From positions 1 to 64,000 of the forward strand of contig JAMCQL010000060.1 in NCBI GenBank assembly GCA_023381615.1: DNA of 64,000 bases, written 5' to 3'. Origin of the DNA: Bacteroidota bacterium (GTDB taxonomy: Bacteria; Bacteroidota; Ignavibacteria; Kryptoniales; JAKASW01). Below, one piece after another: positions 8,731-18,675 of the stretch. The position numbers were made by a program, and so were the translations under genes. Position 1 is the first letter of the stretch. Each line of letters opens with the position of its first letter. Under the pieces are notes generated by a model. It saw nothing but the letters and a program-made list of their open reading frames with translations, ran no database searches and was not told where the DNA came from.

Positions 8731-10534
8731 TGTCGATTTTGGCTCGCGCGCAAGATCGGTGATGATGAGGGGTGTGGTTGTCTTAGCTCTGCTGGCAATC
8801 ATGATAAAGTTAGGCGACATGCAGTTGATGAATGAAGTGGTTTACGGGAAGAAGTCCGAACAGATCACGACAAGGGTGTTTGTTCAGCAGCCGCTTCGGG
8901 GAGAAATCTTCGACCGCAACGGGAATGTTATGGTGGAAAACGATCCGGCTTACGAAGTCTCCATTATTCCACACGAGTTTAGGGAAAGCCAAATACCTGC
9001 GCTTGCATCGCTTCTCCAGACGGACAGCTCAGACATCATGAAACGAATTCAGATAGGAGAAAACATATCTCCGTACTTTCCCGTCAGATTGAAGCGCGAT
9101 ATTTCTTTCGCGACGCTGTCTTCGATTGAGGAACATCTCAAGGAATTCGCCGGAGTGTATTTTGATATCGAGCCGAAAAGAGTTTACGTTGGAAAAGCGC
9201 GGGCGGCGCATATTCTTGGATTTACAAAAGAGATTTCTGAGCAGCAGCTTGCGACATTGGGAGACTATTATAAGCCGGGCGACATCGTGGGATATACGGG
9301 ACTCGAAGCAAGCTATGAGACGATTCTTCGCGGTCAAAAGGGACTGAAGTACCTGGCGGTGAATGCGCGAGGACAAGTTGTCGGGAGCTATGACGACGGC
9401 AAGATTGATGTTCCTGCGCAGGACGGTTCCGATCTGTATCTTACGATCGATGAAGGCTTGCAGGCATTAGCGGAGTCTCTTCTCGTCGGCAGGCGCGGCG
9501 CTGTAGTTGCTCTAGACCCTAACAACGGCGAAGTCCTGGCAATGGCGAGCGCTCCGGACTTTGATCCGTCGGTTTTTTCGGGTTACACTTCAAAAACGGA
9601 ATGGAATGATCTGAGCAATAATCCCGACCATCCTCTTTTCAACCGTGCAACATTGGCAGCGCTTCCGCCGGGTTCCACATTCAAAATGGTGCTCGCGAGC
9701 GCGGCGCTCGAGGGCGGAGTTGTCGATGACAACTGGACGATTCATTGCACGGGATCATTTTACTATGGCGGAAGGATTTTTAAAGATCATGAAGTGCATG
9801 GAACTGTAAACATTATTCAAGCCATTGAAAAGTCTTGTAACGTATTCTTTTACAACTTGATTCTTAAAGTCGGGTTCGATGCGTGGACAAAATACGGTCA
9901 GCTTTTCGGGTTTGGACAAAAGACCGGTATCGATTTGAAAGAAGAAAGCCCCGGTATCATGCCGTCTAGAGATTACTTCAATCAAATTTTCGGCAAGAAC
10001 AGGTGGACGAACGGTTATTTGGTAAGTTTGGCAATCGGGCAAGGTGAGGTCAGCGCAACACCCTTGCAAATGGCTGCGTACACAACGGCGCTTGCGAATT
10101 ACGGCAAATATTTTCAGCCTCATCTCGTCAGATATATGCGTGACCGAAAAACAGGCAAGATCTATTACACGCAATACAGCGAGCGCACGATTCCTGTGAG
10201 TAAAGAAGTATTCGATCAAATTCGAGAAGGAATGTATTTGGTCGTCAACGGTCCCGGCGGAACGGGGCATGGAGCGCAAATTCCGGGAATTATCGTTGCC
10301 GGAAAAACAGGAACTGCCCAGAACCCGCGAGGCAAGGATCACGCATGGTTCATAGCTTTCGCGCCGTTCGACCATCCAAAAATTGCTCTGGCAGTTCTCG
10401 TGGAGAATGCGGGATTCGGCGGATCGGTGTCCGCACCAATAGCAAAGAAACTCATTGAGTATTATCTGAACAAACAGGGTGTCCAGCAGCAGGAAGAACC
10501 GAAGGGGATCGTGGCGACCGCCGCGCTGCGCTGA
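8723..10534 (+). CDS. mrdA: Penicillin-binding protein 2
   Basis: LRGEIFDRNGNVMVEN, PPGSTFKMV (SxxK), SCNVFFYN, AGKTGTAQN (KTG). Confidence 0.95.
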   Translation: MFDVDFGSRARSVMMRGVVVLALLAIMIKLGDMQLMNEVVYGKKSEQITTRVFVQQPLRGEIFDRNGNVMVENDPAYEVSIIPHEFRESQIPALASLLQTDSSDIMKRIQIGENISPYFPVRLKRDISFATLSSIEEHLKEFAGVYFDIEPKRVYVGKARAAHILGFTKEISEQQLATLGDYYKPGDIVGYTGLEASYETILRGQKGLKYLAVNARGQVVGSYDDGKIDVPAQDGSDLYLTIDEGLQALAESLLVGRRGAVVALDPNNGEVLAMASAPDFDPSVFSGYTSKTEWNDLSNNPDHPLFNRATLAALPPGSTFKMVLASAALEGGVVDDNWTIHCTGSFYYGGRIFKDHEVHGTVNIIQAIEKSCNVFFYNLILKVGFDAWTKYGQLFGFGQKTGIDLKEESPGIMPSRDYFNQIFGKNRWTNGYLVSLAIGQGEVSATPLQMAAYTTALANYGKYFQPHLVRYMRDRKTGKIYYTQYSERTIPVSKEVFDQIREGMYLVVNGPGGTGHGAQIPGIIVAGKTGTAQNPRGKDHAWFIAFAPFDHPKIALAVLVENAGFGGSVSAPIAKKLIEYYLNKQGVQQQEEPKGIVATAALR

Positions 10535-11754
10535 TGTTTGATTTCTTCAAAGACTCGTTCGATTATAAAACTTTCTTTCTCGCCGTAATATTAGGATGCA
10601 TCGGAGCGCTTGCGGTCAACAGCGCTACTTACAATTCCGGGATGCACGATTTCTTTGTGAGAGATGTTGTGTGGCAGGTGAGCGGAATTATCATCGCGTT
10701 CATCATCATGTTTTCCTCGAACAGATTTCTGCAGGGCGGCGCGTACTTTTTTTATGCGATCACGATTCTGCTCTTGCTATTCGTACTTGTCGCAGGCAAA
10801 CGCGTCGCAAGCCATACAAGCTGGTTGGGTCTTCTTGGCGTTGGCGGACAGCCTTCCGAACTTGCAAAGGTCGCCTCGATTCTGGCGCTTTCCAAGTTTC
10901 TTTCTGAGAAAGGAAACGAACGGACTGAGTGGCAAATAATCGGCATTTCAGCGGGAATTGTCGGCTTGCCGATGATCCTCACCATGCTTCAGCCCGACCT
11001 CGGCACAACGATAGTTTACCTTGCGATCTTTTTCCCGATTCTATTCTGGGCTGGTTTGCAGCCGATAGTCATTGTTGCTTTGATCGCACCGATCGCGATC
11101 GTCTTCGCTGAATTTACCGGTACGGTTACACTTCTCTTGACGGTGCTTGTCTTCGGCATCCTCTTTTTCTTGTTAAGCAGAAAAAAACTTTTCGCCGTTA
11201 CACTGAGTTTTGTTGCGGTATCATTCGGATTGTTCATGGAATATTTTTACAGGAAGCTTCTTCAACCGCATCAACAGAAGCGCATACAAATATTTCTGAA
11301 TCCTAATCTTGATCCGCAGGGAGCGGGTTACAATGCGCTTCAGGCGCGTGTCGCTATCGGCAGCGGCGGATTATTTGGGAAGGGTTATCTTCACGGCGCG
11401 CAGACACAGCTTCGTTTTGTTCCAGCGCGCTGGACAGATTTCATATTCACCGTCATAGGTGAAGAGTTCGGCTTTTTCGGCGCCGCGGTTACGCTGCTCG
11501 CCTTCGGCGCGCTCTTTTTCAGAGGCGTGAGGATCGCTGAACTTGTGAAAACAAAATTTGCAAGTCTTGCTTCAATCGGGATCACTTCGGTTCTGCTTTT
11601 TCACGTTTTCATAAATATTGGAATGAACATAAACCTCGCACCTATCGTCGGAATTCCGCTTCCGTTCATCAGCTACGGCGGCTCCTCCATATTGTCCGAT
11701 TGGATGATGGTTGGGATTCTTCTAAATTTCTATGCACACAGGAAGGAACATTAA
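10534..11754 (+). CDS. rodA: Rod shape-determining protein RodA (SEDS glycosyltransferase)
   Basis: Multi-TM; LGVGGQPSELAK, TMLQPDLGT, FGKGYLHGAQTQLRFVPARWTDFIFTVIGEEFGF, PLPFISYGGSS. Confidence 0.95.
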   Translation: MFDFFKDSFDYKTFFLAVILGCIGALAVNSATYNSGMHDFFVRDVVWQVSGIIIAFIIMFSSNRFLQGGAYFFYAITILLLLFVLVAGKRVASHTSWLGLLGVGGQPSELAKVASILALSKFLSEKGNERTEWQIIGISAGIVGLPMILTMLQPDLGTTIVYLAIFFPILFWAGLQPIVIVALIAPIAIVFAEFTGTVTLLLTVLVFGILFFLLSRKKLFAVTLSFVAVSFGLFMEYFYRKLLQPHQQKRIQIFLNPNLDPQGAGYNALQARVAIGSGGLFGKGYLHGAQTQLRFVPARWTDFIFTVIGEEFGFFGAAVTLLAFGALFFRGVRIAELVKTKFASLASIGITSVLLFHVFINIGMNINLAPIVGIPLPFISYGGSSILSDWMMVGILLNFYAHRKEH

Positions 11755-11757
11755 AGG

Positions 11758-12315
11758 ATGATTCTCACCGACAAGCGCATTCTCGAGGAAATAGAAAAAG
11801 GAAATATTGTCATTGAGCCTTTCGATAGAAAATTCCTTGGGTCGAACTCCTACGACGTTCATCTCGCGGATATAATGTCAATTTACAAAGACGATATACT
11901 CGATGCGCGGAAGCACAACAAACTGAATTCTTTCAAGATAAATGACGACGGCTTTTTGCTCCTGCCCGGCAGACTTTATCTCGCAGTGACTCAGGAATAT
12001 ACGGAGACGCATACCTTTGTGCCCTTCCTCGAGGGAAAGTCGAGTATCGGAAGACTCGGAATCGACATTCACTCGACCGCGGGGAAAGGCGATATAGGTT
12101 ATTGCAATACATGGACTCTCGAGATAAGTGTGAAACAGCCGGTCAGGATTTATCCAGGGATGCCGATAGGACAGCTCATCTATTTCGAAGTCAGCGGAGA
12201 AGTTCTCGTGCCTTACAACAAAAAGAAGACGGCAAAGTACAACCGTAGGACAAAACGTCCGGTGGAATCTATGATGTGGAAAAATTTCGGTAACAAAGTT
12301 CTTAATTCGAAATGA
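11758..12315 (+). CDS. dcd: dCTP deaminase
   Basis: EPFDRKFLGSNSYDVHLAD, EGKSSIGRLGIDIHSTAGKGDIGY. Confidence 0.93.
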   Translation: MILTDKRILEEIEKGNIVIEPFDRKFLGSNSYDVHLADIMSIYKDDILDARKHNKLNSFKINDDGFLLLPGRLYLAVTQEYTETHTFVPFLEGKSSIGRLGIDIHSTAGKGDIGYCNTWTLEISVKQPVRIYPGMPIGQLIYFEVSGEVLVPYNKKKTAKYNRRTKRPVESMMWKNFGNKVLNSK

Positions 12316-13106
12316 GTTTCAAGAAACTTTCAGCTTCAATTGAAAAACGTGCGAGCAATCTTTGCATCGGGCTTGATCCGTCTGTAGAAAAAATTCCGGA
12401 GTTTTTATCGGAGTATGAAGATGCCGTTCTCGAATTCAACACGAGAATAATTGAAGCGACGGAGGATGTCGTCTGTGCTTACAAATTGAATACGGCATTC
12501 TACGAAGTTCTCGGAGAAAAAGGCTGGTCAACTTTCGGAGAAACGATTGCGAGGATTCCTGACGATGTTTACGTCATCGCGGACTGCAAGCGCAGTGACG
12601 TTGGGAATAGTGCAAAACATTATGCCCAGACGTTCTTCGACTATTTTGGAGTCGACGCCGTGACTGTGAATCCTTACATGGGCTACGATTCTCTCGAGCC
12701 GTTTTTGAATTACAAGGACAAGGACATCTTTGCGCTTGTCGTCACATCGAACCAGGGTGCAAAAGACTTTCAGCTCCGTGAGTTCGGCGGCAAGAAATTT
12801 TATGAGCTTGTGCTTGAGAAACTTTCCGAATGGAACAAAGACGGAAACATCGGCGCTGTGGTTGGCGCGACCAAAGCCGAGCAGTTGTCGGCAATAAGAA
12901 ACAGTTATCCTCAAATACCGCTTCTTGTTCCCGGGATCGGAGCGCAAGGAGGTTCCATCGAGGATGTCGCGCAAGTTGCGAACAGCAGCGGCGCGCCGGT
13001 GATAATCAACGTCGGCCGCGATATAATTTTTGCGGGATATGACGAAAACTTTGCAGAAAAAGTCAGGGAAAAGGCGTTTTATTATAACGCTTTGCTGAAG
13101 CGGTGA
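12312..13106 (+). CDS. pyrF: Orotidine-5'-phosphate decarboxylase (type 2)
   Basis: SNLCIGLDPSVEKIP, VIADCKRSDVGNSAKHYA, VNPYMGYDSLEPF, VPGIGAQGG. Confidence 0.95.
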   Translation: MSFKKLSASIEKRASNLCIGLDPSVEKIPEFLSEYEDAVLEFNTRIIEATEDVVCAYKLNTAFYEVLGEKGWSTFGETIARIPDDVYVIADCKRSDVGNSAKHYAQTFFDYFGVDAVTVNPYMGYDSLEPFLNYKDKDIFALVVTSNQGAKDFQLREFGGKKFYELVLEKLSEWNKDGNIGAVVGATKAEQLSAIRNSYPQIPLLVPGIGAQGGSIEDVAQVANSSGAPVIINVGRDIIFAGYDENFAEKVREKAFYYNALLKR

Positions 13107-13609
13107 TGAAATTTTTTCTCAAAAAAGTCTTAAAGTGGTCGGCGTTTCTCCTGCTCACCGTATTGTTTTTTGCGCTGCCGGTATTCCTGCAGAAGGAAGA
13201 TGGCAAGAATGACTTTTTGCAGAAGATGGCGGAGAGACAAACGGCGCAGAAACAGGAAGTGTCAGAACTTTATTTTGAGTTTGAGCCGGCTTCGGTAAAA
13301 GAAAAAATCTTTGGTGACTCGACAGCGTTAAAGATGTTGGTCAAGTCTGACACTTCAGAAAAATCTGTTTATCTGTACGTAAATGGCGAGAAGCAGGATA
13401 TGGCAGTTGTTTCGGACAGCATGCAGATTTTATTTCCAAGAGTGTACCTGAAGCAGGGAACAAACGAGATAACGGCCGTCTTTCAAAAATCTACCGGAGA
13501 AACTTTAGCAGTCAGAAGAGTGACGATCTTTTCATCTGAGCCGAAGGCTCATCTCCCCCAGAGGCGGATGCGCCTGGGGAACAAGCCTCAGGCCGAAAAA
13601 AAAATGTAA
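13103..13609 (+). CDS. Membrane-anchored hypothetical protein with a hairpin-derived C-terminal tail
   Basis: Single N-terminal TM; overlaps pyrF stop; the last ~25 codons coincide with palindromic DNA. Confidence 0.65.
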   Translation: MMKFFLKKVLKWSAFLLLTVLFFALPVFLQKEDGKNDFLQKMAERQTAQKQEVSELYFEFEPASVKEKIFGDSTALKMLVKSDTSEKSVYLYVNGEKQDMAVVSDSMQILFPRVYLKQGTNEITAVFQKSTGETLAVRRVTIFSSEPKAHLPQRRMRLGNKPQAEKKM

Positions 13610-13610
13610 A

Positions 13611-15086
13611 ATGTCCTCAAATCTCTCGGAGTCTCAGCTCAAGGAGCTTTTCAAGAATCGGAAATTCGATCCGTCGCTGAGATCTGTGTCGGGGAAGCGG
13701 GTGGAAATTATCCAGACCGGAGAAGCCAACTCGGACACGGGTCCGGATTTCAAACATGCATTGGTAAAGATCGACGGCGTTACAATGCGCGGTGACGTTG
13801 AATTGCACAGGAAGAGCTCGGATTGGTATTCGCATAACCACCACTCCGACCGAAATTATAATTCGGTCGTTCTTCACGTCGTTGTGGAATGCGACGGAAC
13901 TCACGACTGTGCCACGGAGTCGGGGAGAAGAATAGAGACACTGGAGCTGTCGAAATTTCTTTCCGCTGAGGCGACCAAATTTCTGACGGGTTTGAATTCC
14001 GAAGAGCGGATCATTGCTTTGAAATGTGCGGATGAAAATTCTCAGGTATCTTTTAAAGAGAAGATGGATTACCTGAACTTCCTCGGCGAAAAGCGATTTA
14101 TGCACAAGGTGAATAAGTTTGAAGAACGACTGAAGGACATCATCGACGAGAATCGTCCGGTTGTCTTCGAAGCGAAACAGAAGTATTTCAGAGATTTTTC
14201 GGAACTCTTGATCGAACATAAGACGTACGAAAAGTCGGAGCTGCAGGGGGAAGCTTACTGGGATCAGCTTTTGTACGAGGGAATTTTCGAGGGGCTTGGC
14301 TACAGCAAGAACACCGCAGCTTTTAGAAAACTTGCCCGAAATGTTTCTCTTTCATTTCTGAGCGAGCACTCGAACGGCGACAGATCGACAGTTGAAGCGA
14401 TACTTTTTGGCGCCGCTAATCTCTTGCCGCAAGATGTGCACGGCTTTGATGAAGAATCAAAGATATACTGTGAAAAGTTAGATTCGATCTGGCTGCAGGC
14501 AAGAAAGAAATATAAGCATGAATACGTCGATGGATCTGAGTGGTTTTTCTTCAAACTCCGTCCGCAAAACTTCCCGTCGCTGAGAATAGCCGGCGCGAGC
14601 TATATGCTGACTAATAAGCGAAGCGAATTTTCAGCTAAAGAGTTGATTAGCTCAGCCGCTTCCAAGGACGACCGCGGATTGCTATTGACATGGAGAAAGT
14701 TTCTAGTTGTTCCGTCGCAAGATTATTGGACGCGGCATTTTGTTTTCGGAGCAGCTGCCGTCACAAAAGTGAAGATGCTTATTGGTGCCGGACGCGCGGA
14801 AGAAATAATAATAAACACCGTTCTGCCGTTGACATATTTACGCGGAAAAATTTTCGACCAGCCCGCTTTGCAAGAACAATCGCTGAGAATCTACAGCGAC
14901 CATCGTCCGACCACCGACAACAACATCACCTTGCTGGTAAAAGAGAGCTTCTTTGGGGGAGATAACGTGTTCAGTACAGTTTTGGCCCAGCAAGGCGCAC
15001 TTCACCTTTACCGCACGCTTTGTTCCGAGAGGCGATGTGCAAGGTGCAAAATTGGAAAGGCCATTTACGGGAAGCCAGCTGCCTGA
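13611..15086 (+). CDS. DUF2851 family protein
   Basis: GEANSDTGPDFKHALVKIDGVTMRGDVELHRKSSDWYSHNHHSDRNYNSVVLHVV matches the DUF2851 pattern; C-terminal Cys-rich CSERRCARCKIG. Confidence 0.8.
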   Translation: MSSNLSESQLKELFKNRKFDPSLRSVSGKRVEIIQTGEANSDTGPDFKHALVKIDGVTMRGDVELHRKSSDWYSHNHHSDRNYNSVVLHVVVECDGTHDCATESGRRIETLELSKFLSAEATKFLTGLNSEERIIALKCADENSQVSFKEKMDYLNFLGEKRFMHKVNKFEERLKDIIDENRPVVFEAKQKYFRDFSELLIEHKTYEKSELQGEAYWDQLLYEGIFEGLGYSKNTAAFRKLARNVSLSFLSEHSNGDRSTVEAILFGAANLLPQDVHGFDEESKIYCEKLDSIWLQARKKYKHEYVDGSEWFFFKLRPQNFPSLRIAGASYMLTNKRSEFSAKELISSAASKDDRGLLLTWRKFLVVPSQDYWTRHFVFGAAAVTKVKMLIGAGRAEEIIINTVLPLTYLRGKIFDQPALQEQSLRIYSDHRPTTDNNITLLVKESFFGGDNVFSTVLAQQGALHLYRTLCSERRCARCKIGKAIYGKPAA

Positions 15087-15115
15087 CTTTCCTTGCCAAC
15101 CCTGTCGAGTTCAAG

Positions 15116-15223
15116 ACCTTGTCAAGGTTCCTTTCCATCCTTGACAAGGTTAGCAAGAGACAGAGTTGCATCTGCGATCAAGAACCTTGTCAAGGTCAAG
15201 AGCATTTCAACCTTGACAAGGTT
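15116..15223. repeat. Cluster of four CCTTG[A/T]CAAGG palindromes
   Basis: ACCTTGTCAAGGTT 15116-15129; CCTTGACAAGG 15139-15149; AACCTTGTCAAGGT 15183-15196; AACCTTGACAAGGTT 15209-15223, between convergent genes. Confidence 0.85.
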
Positions 15224-15239
15224 TAACGGGTTTGTCCCG

Positions 15240-15995
15240 CTACTTGTTCTTAATGTTCTGAAGGAGTTTTGCTGCTTCGGTCTTCAAAGAATCGTCCTCC
15301 TGATCGCGTATCGGGATAGTCGGGATCGCTTGCAGTTGTTCCTTCGCCTTTTGGTATTCGTCTTCTCTGACATAAGCCTTTGCGAGACCGTATCGGAACA
15401 TCACAAAATTCGGATCGAGTGAAATGGCTTTCTGGTAAAACTTTATCGCATCCTTTAGGTTCCCCCATGCTAAACCAAGGGGCCAACGAAACAACATCGG
15501 CTTCTCGGCAAGCTTAGCGTATGTCCTCCCCAAAATGTAGTAAGCAATTGCATTGTTGGGATCGAGTGCGATGGCACGCTCGCAATCATCGCGAACCTGT
15601 TTTACTATCGGGGCAACGCTGAACACTCCTTTGAAGAGCGCAATTTTCCCGTTTGTTGCCGCACGATATGTGTAAGCCATCGAGCTTTTGGGATTCGCCG
15701 TAACGGCGCTGTCGGCATAGTCATACGCCACCTTGTAGGTCGCAAGTTGAGCATCCTTTTGCTGGTTTGTCACAATTGGCATATAATCAGCGATGTGCAT
15801 CTCGACCCGGGACAATCTCCACAAGACTTCGGCATTATTCGGATAGTCTTTGTTTGCACTCAGCAAGACCTCGTAAGCCCCTTTGTTGTCAAACTTGTTG
15901 AAGAGGTCGTCGCTTTGTTTGAGCATCTCTTGAAGGCTTGGATTTGAAAAGGCAGTCAACCACATCATTGCAATCGCTAATGCAGCAGATTTCAT
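15240..15995 (-). CDS. Tetratricopeptide repeat protein, secreted
   Basis: Signal peptide; NNAEVLWRLSRVEMHIADY, NNAIAYYILGRTYAKLAEK, NFVMFRYGLAKAYVREDEYQKAKEQL TPR-like repeats. Confidence 0.7.
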   Translation of the reverse strand: MKSAALAIAMMWLTAFSNPSLQEMLKQSDDLFNKFDNKGAYEVLLSANKDYPNNAEVLWRLSRVEMHIADYMPIVTNQQKDAQLATYKVAYDYADSAVTANPKSSMAYTYRAATNGKIALFKGVFSVAPIVKQVRDDCERAIALDPNNAIAYYILGRTYAKLAEKPMLFRWPLGLAWGNLKDAIKFYQKAISLDPNFVMFRYGLAKAYVREDEYQKAKEQLQAIPTIPIRDQEDDSLKTEAAKLLQNIKNK

Positions 15996-16022
15996 TTGGA
16001 CCTCCGTTTTGTTTGGTGAGAA

Positions 16023-16625
16023 TCAGTCGCCGAGCTGAAGCCGCCTGATTTCATCGCGAAGCCTGGCAGCCCTTTCGTAATCCTCTCGGCTAATAGCGTC
16101 AGTCAATTCTTTCTGAAGTTGTTCCATCTTCGATTCTTTGGTGAACGCAGGCGAGCGCTCGCGATTCTTTTTTGGTCGCTCGGTATTCGATTCGATTTGC
16201 TGTTCGCCTTCGTCCGCTTCCGGAACGGCAGCGGCTTCATCCATCACCGTTTCCGAAACATAAATAGGAACGCCAAATCTTATTGCGATTGCAATCGCAT
16301 CGCTCGGCCTTGCATCTATTTCGCGGCTTACAGCATTTGCTTCGACATTGAGACGCGCGAAGAAAGTGCCTTCGCGCAATTCACTGATTATGACGTCTGA
16401 AAGAGTGGTGCCGAGGGTATCGAGAACATTTTTTACGAGGTCATGCGTGAGAGGTCTCGGCGGTTTTATTCCTTCGAGTTCGAGCGCGATCGCCTGCGCC
16501 TCGAATTGCCCGATGATTATCGGAAGCCGCCGTTCGCCTTCTGTTTCCTTCAATATCAATGCGTAGGCTCCGGGACTCGATGGACTCGGTGAAAGTCCGA
16601 GTATGTCTACCATTACCTTATCCAA
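16023..16625 (-). CDS. Bifunctional nuclease family (DUF151) protein with C-terminal UVR motif
   Basis: LKETEGERRLPIIIGQFEAQAIALELEGIKPPRPLTHDLV, ARPSDAIAIAIRFGVPIYV; C-terminal ELTDAISREDYERAARLRDEIRRL. Confidence 0.88.
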   Translation of the reverse strand: MDKVMVDILGLSPSPSSPGAYALILKETEGERRLPIIIGQFEAQAIALELEGIKPPRPLTHDLVKNVLDTLGTTLSDVIISELREGTFFARLNVEANAVSREIDARPSDAIAIAIRFGVPIYVSETVMDEAAAVPEADEGEQQIESNTERPKKNRERSPAFTKESKMEQLQKELTDAISREDYERAARLRDEIRRLQLGD

Positions 16626-16664
16626 TTATCTCTCTCTTCCTTCACCGTCAATTTGCAGAATCAC

Positions 16665-17645
16665 TTAATCTTTTCCAAGAGCCTTTTTCATCTGCGCCGT
16701 CAATTCCGGGACTACTTCGAATGCGTCGCCGACAATTCCGTAATCGGCAATTTGAAAGATCGGAGCATCTTTGTCTTTGTTGATCGCGACAATGTACTTC
16801 GACGAGGACATTCCCGCCAGATGCTGTATCGCGCCGGAAATTGCAACCGCGACGTAAAGCGACGGAGAAACCGTCTTTCCTGTTTGGCCGACCTGATCAT
16901 CGTGAGGTCTCCAGCCCGCGTCGACGACCGCTCTCGATGCACCGACAGCCGCGCCGAACACATCCGCAAGTTCTTCGATCATCTTGAAATTTTCAGGTGC
17001 GCCCAATCCTCTTCCGCCGGAGACAATTATGTCAGCTTCCGTGAGGTCGGGGCGTCCCGCTTTAGCAATCGAGACTGCCGTAACTTTGGAAGAAAAATCC
17101 GAATCTTGAAGATTCAGCGATAGTTTTTCTACCGACGCAGGCAAACCGTTTGCGCTGCCGGGACTGAAGACATTTGGTCTCAATGTGAACACTTTTTTGG
17201 GAGAATTCACTTTCAAATCTATTAAGGCTTTGCCTGCATAAACTGGTCTTGTCGCCAGAATGGAACCGCCTTCTCCTCTTAACGCAATGCAATCGGCGGC
17301 AAGTCCGGCTTTCAATTTAGCGGCGACTCTTGCGCCGAGGTCTTTGCCCATTGCGCTTGCCGGCAAGAGTATGACATCTAGCGACAAAGATTCCGCCGCG
17401 TTAGCGAGAACTTTTCCGTAAGCCGTGGAGGAGTAAAGAGCAAGTCTGTCGTCGTCTGCGGCATAGACTTTTTGAATTCCGTAGCCGCCTAATTCCGGCG
17501 CGATTTTCTCGACACCTTTTCCAATTACGACCGCGACCGCTTCCGCTCCCAATTGTCCTGCGAGCTGCGCTGCGGCATGCGCTACTTCGAATGCAACTTT
17601 TTTGAATTTACCATCGTGTTGTTCTGCAAATGCAAGAATTTTCAT
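16665..17645 (-). CDS. etfA: Electron transfer flavoprotein subunit alpha
   Basis: [72 protein letters not shown]. Confidence 0.96.
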   Translation of the reverse strand: MKILAFAEQHDGKFKKVAFEVAHAAAQLAGQLGAEAVAVVIGKGVEKIAPELGGYGIQKVYAADDDRLALYSSTAYGKVLANAAESLSLDVILLPASAMGKDLGARVAAKLKAGLAADCIALRGEGGSILATRPVYAGKALIDLKVNSPKKVFTLRPNVFSPGSANGLPASVEKLSLNLQDSDFSSKVTAVSIAKAGRPDLTEADIIVSGGRGLGAPENFKMIEELADVFGAAVGASRAVVDAGWRPHDDQVGQTGKTVSPSLYVAVAISGAIQHLAGMSSSKYIVAINKDKDAPIFQIADYGIVGDAFEVVPELTAQMKKALGKD

Positions 17646-17661
17646 TTTAACGCCTCAAATT

Positions 17662-18414
17662 TTAGATGACTTTTGCTTCTTCGTGAAGGAGTCTGACGAG
17701 TTCAGGAACCGCAGTTTTGTCGGTGCCGAGAATTTTTCCCGCTTGTTTGGCAGGCGGCTTTCGCATCTCAGTTACTTCGACAAGCGAATCTACGGCAGAC
17801 GGCGTAACTTCTTGAATTGGTTTTGATTTTGCAGCCATTATTCCTTTCAACGAAGGATAGCGCGGTTCGTTCAAACCCTTTTGCGCGGTAATGACGCAAG
17901 GAATTGTCATCTCGACGGTTTCTTTACCGCCTTCGATTTCTCTTTCACAGACAACTTTTTTCGCGCCTTCATCGACATCTAATTTTACGACAACGGATGC
18001 AGACGGCAGTCCGAGCATTTCGGCTACCATAGTTCCGATTGCAGAATCATCATAGTCGATCGACTGCTTACCGAAGAAAATCATGTCGGCGCCGGAATCT
18101 TTGAGCGCAGAAGCGATCATTGACGCGACGGAATAAGAATCTCCGACACTATCGGTTTTCACAAGGATTCCTTTGTCGCCGCCCATCGCGAGAGCTTTTC
18201 GGAGCACTTCTTTGTTTGAATCTCTGCCGACTGACACGTAAGTAACTTCGCCGCCGTTTTTGTCTTTTAGTTGCAGAGCGGCTTCAACTGCAAATTCATC
18301 ATAGGGATTAAGGATAAGATTGATCTCGGAGCGATCAATGGTTTTACCGTCTTGACCGACTTTGACTCTTGTTTCTGTGTCCGGGACTTGGTTGACGCAA
18401 ACGAAAAGTTTCAT
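17662..18414 (-). CDS. etfB: Electron transfer flavoprotein subunit beta
   Basis: MKLFVCVNQVPDTETRVKV, INPYDEFAVEAALQLKD-type motif; adjacent to etfA. Confidence 0.95.
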   Translation of the reverse strand: MKLFVCVNQVPDTETRVKVGQDGKTIDRSEINLILNPYDEFAVEAALQLKDKNGGEVTYVSVGRDSNKEVLRKALAMGGDKGILVKTDSVGDSYSVASMIASALKDSGADMIFFGKQSIDYDDSAIGTMVAEMLGLPSASVVVKLDVDEGAKKVVCEREIEGGKETVEMTIPCVITAQKGLNEPRYPSLKGIMAAKSKPIQEVTPSAVDSLVEVTEMRKPPAKQAGKILGTDKTAVPELVRLLHEEAKVI

Positions 18415-18558
18415 TTGTCACCTCATTCAAGGATTTAGTGATAAAATTTTAAAAATTTAGTGCCACAAGCGAAGAACTTCAAGGGGAAGAGAAAGTAAAT
18501 GACGCGAGTGAGACTGAAATAACAAGGCAACTCGAGAGTATAGGTTCGTGAGCTGAGG

Positions 18559-18585
18559 TGACCGTCACTTCAAAAGTGACGGTCA
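18559..18585. terminator. Perfect 12-bp stem hairpin (possible terminator)
   Basis: TGACCGTCACTT-CAA-AAGTGACGGTCA followed on + by TTTCTT; lies between the S8/T9SS locus and etfB. Confidence 0.5.
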
Positions 18586-18675
18586 TTTCTTGAATCTCAA
18601 ATAGCGGCTATGCGTTTCTTAGTTTACCACAACCCCCGCGAGAGAGCGGCGGCATTTTCCGATCAAGCGGCAAGA

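Noticed and set aside
15116-15223. CRISPR-like array
   Set aside because: Only four short palindromes with irregular spacing (starts 23, 44 and 26 bp apart), too short for CRISPR repeats, and no cas genes in the window.
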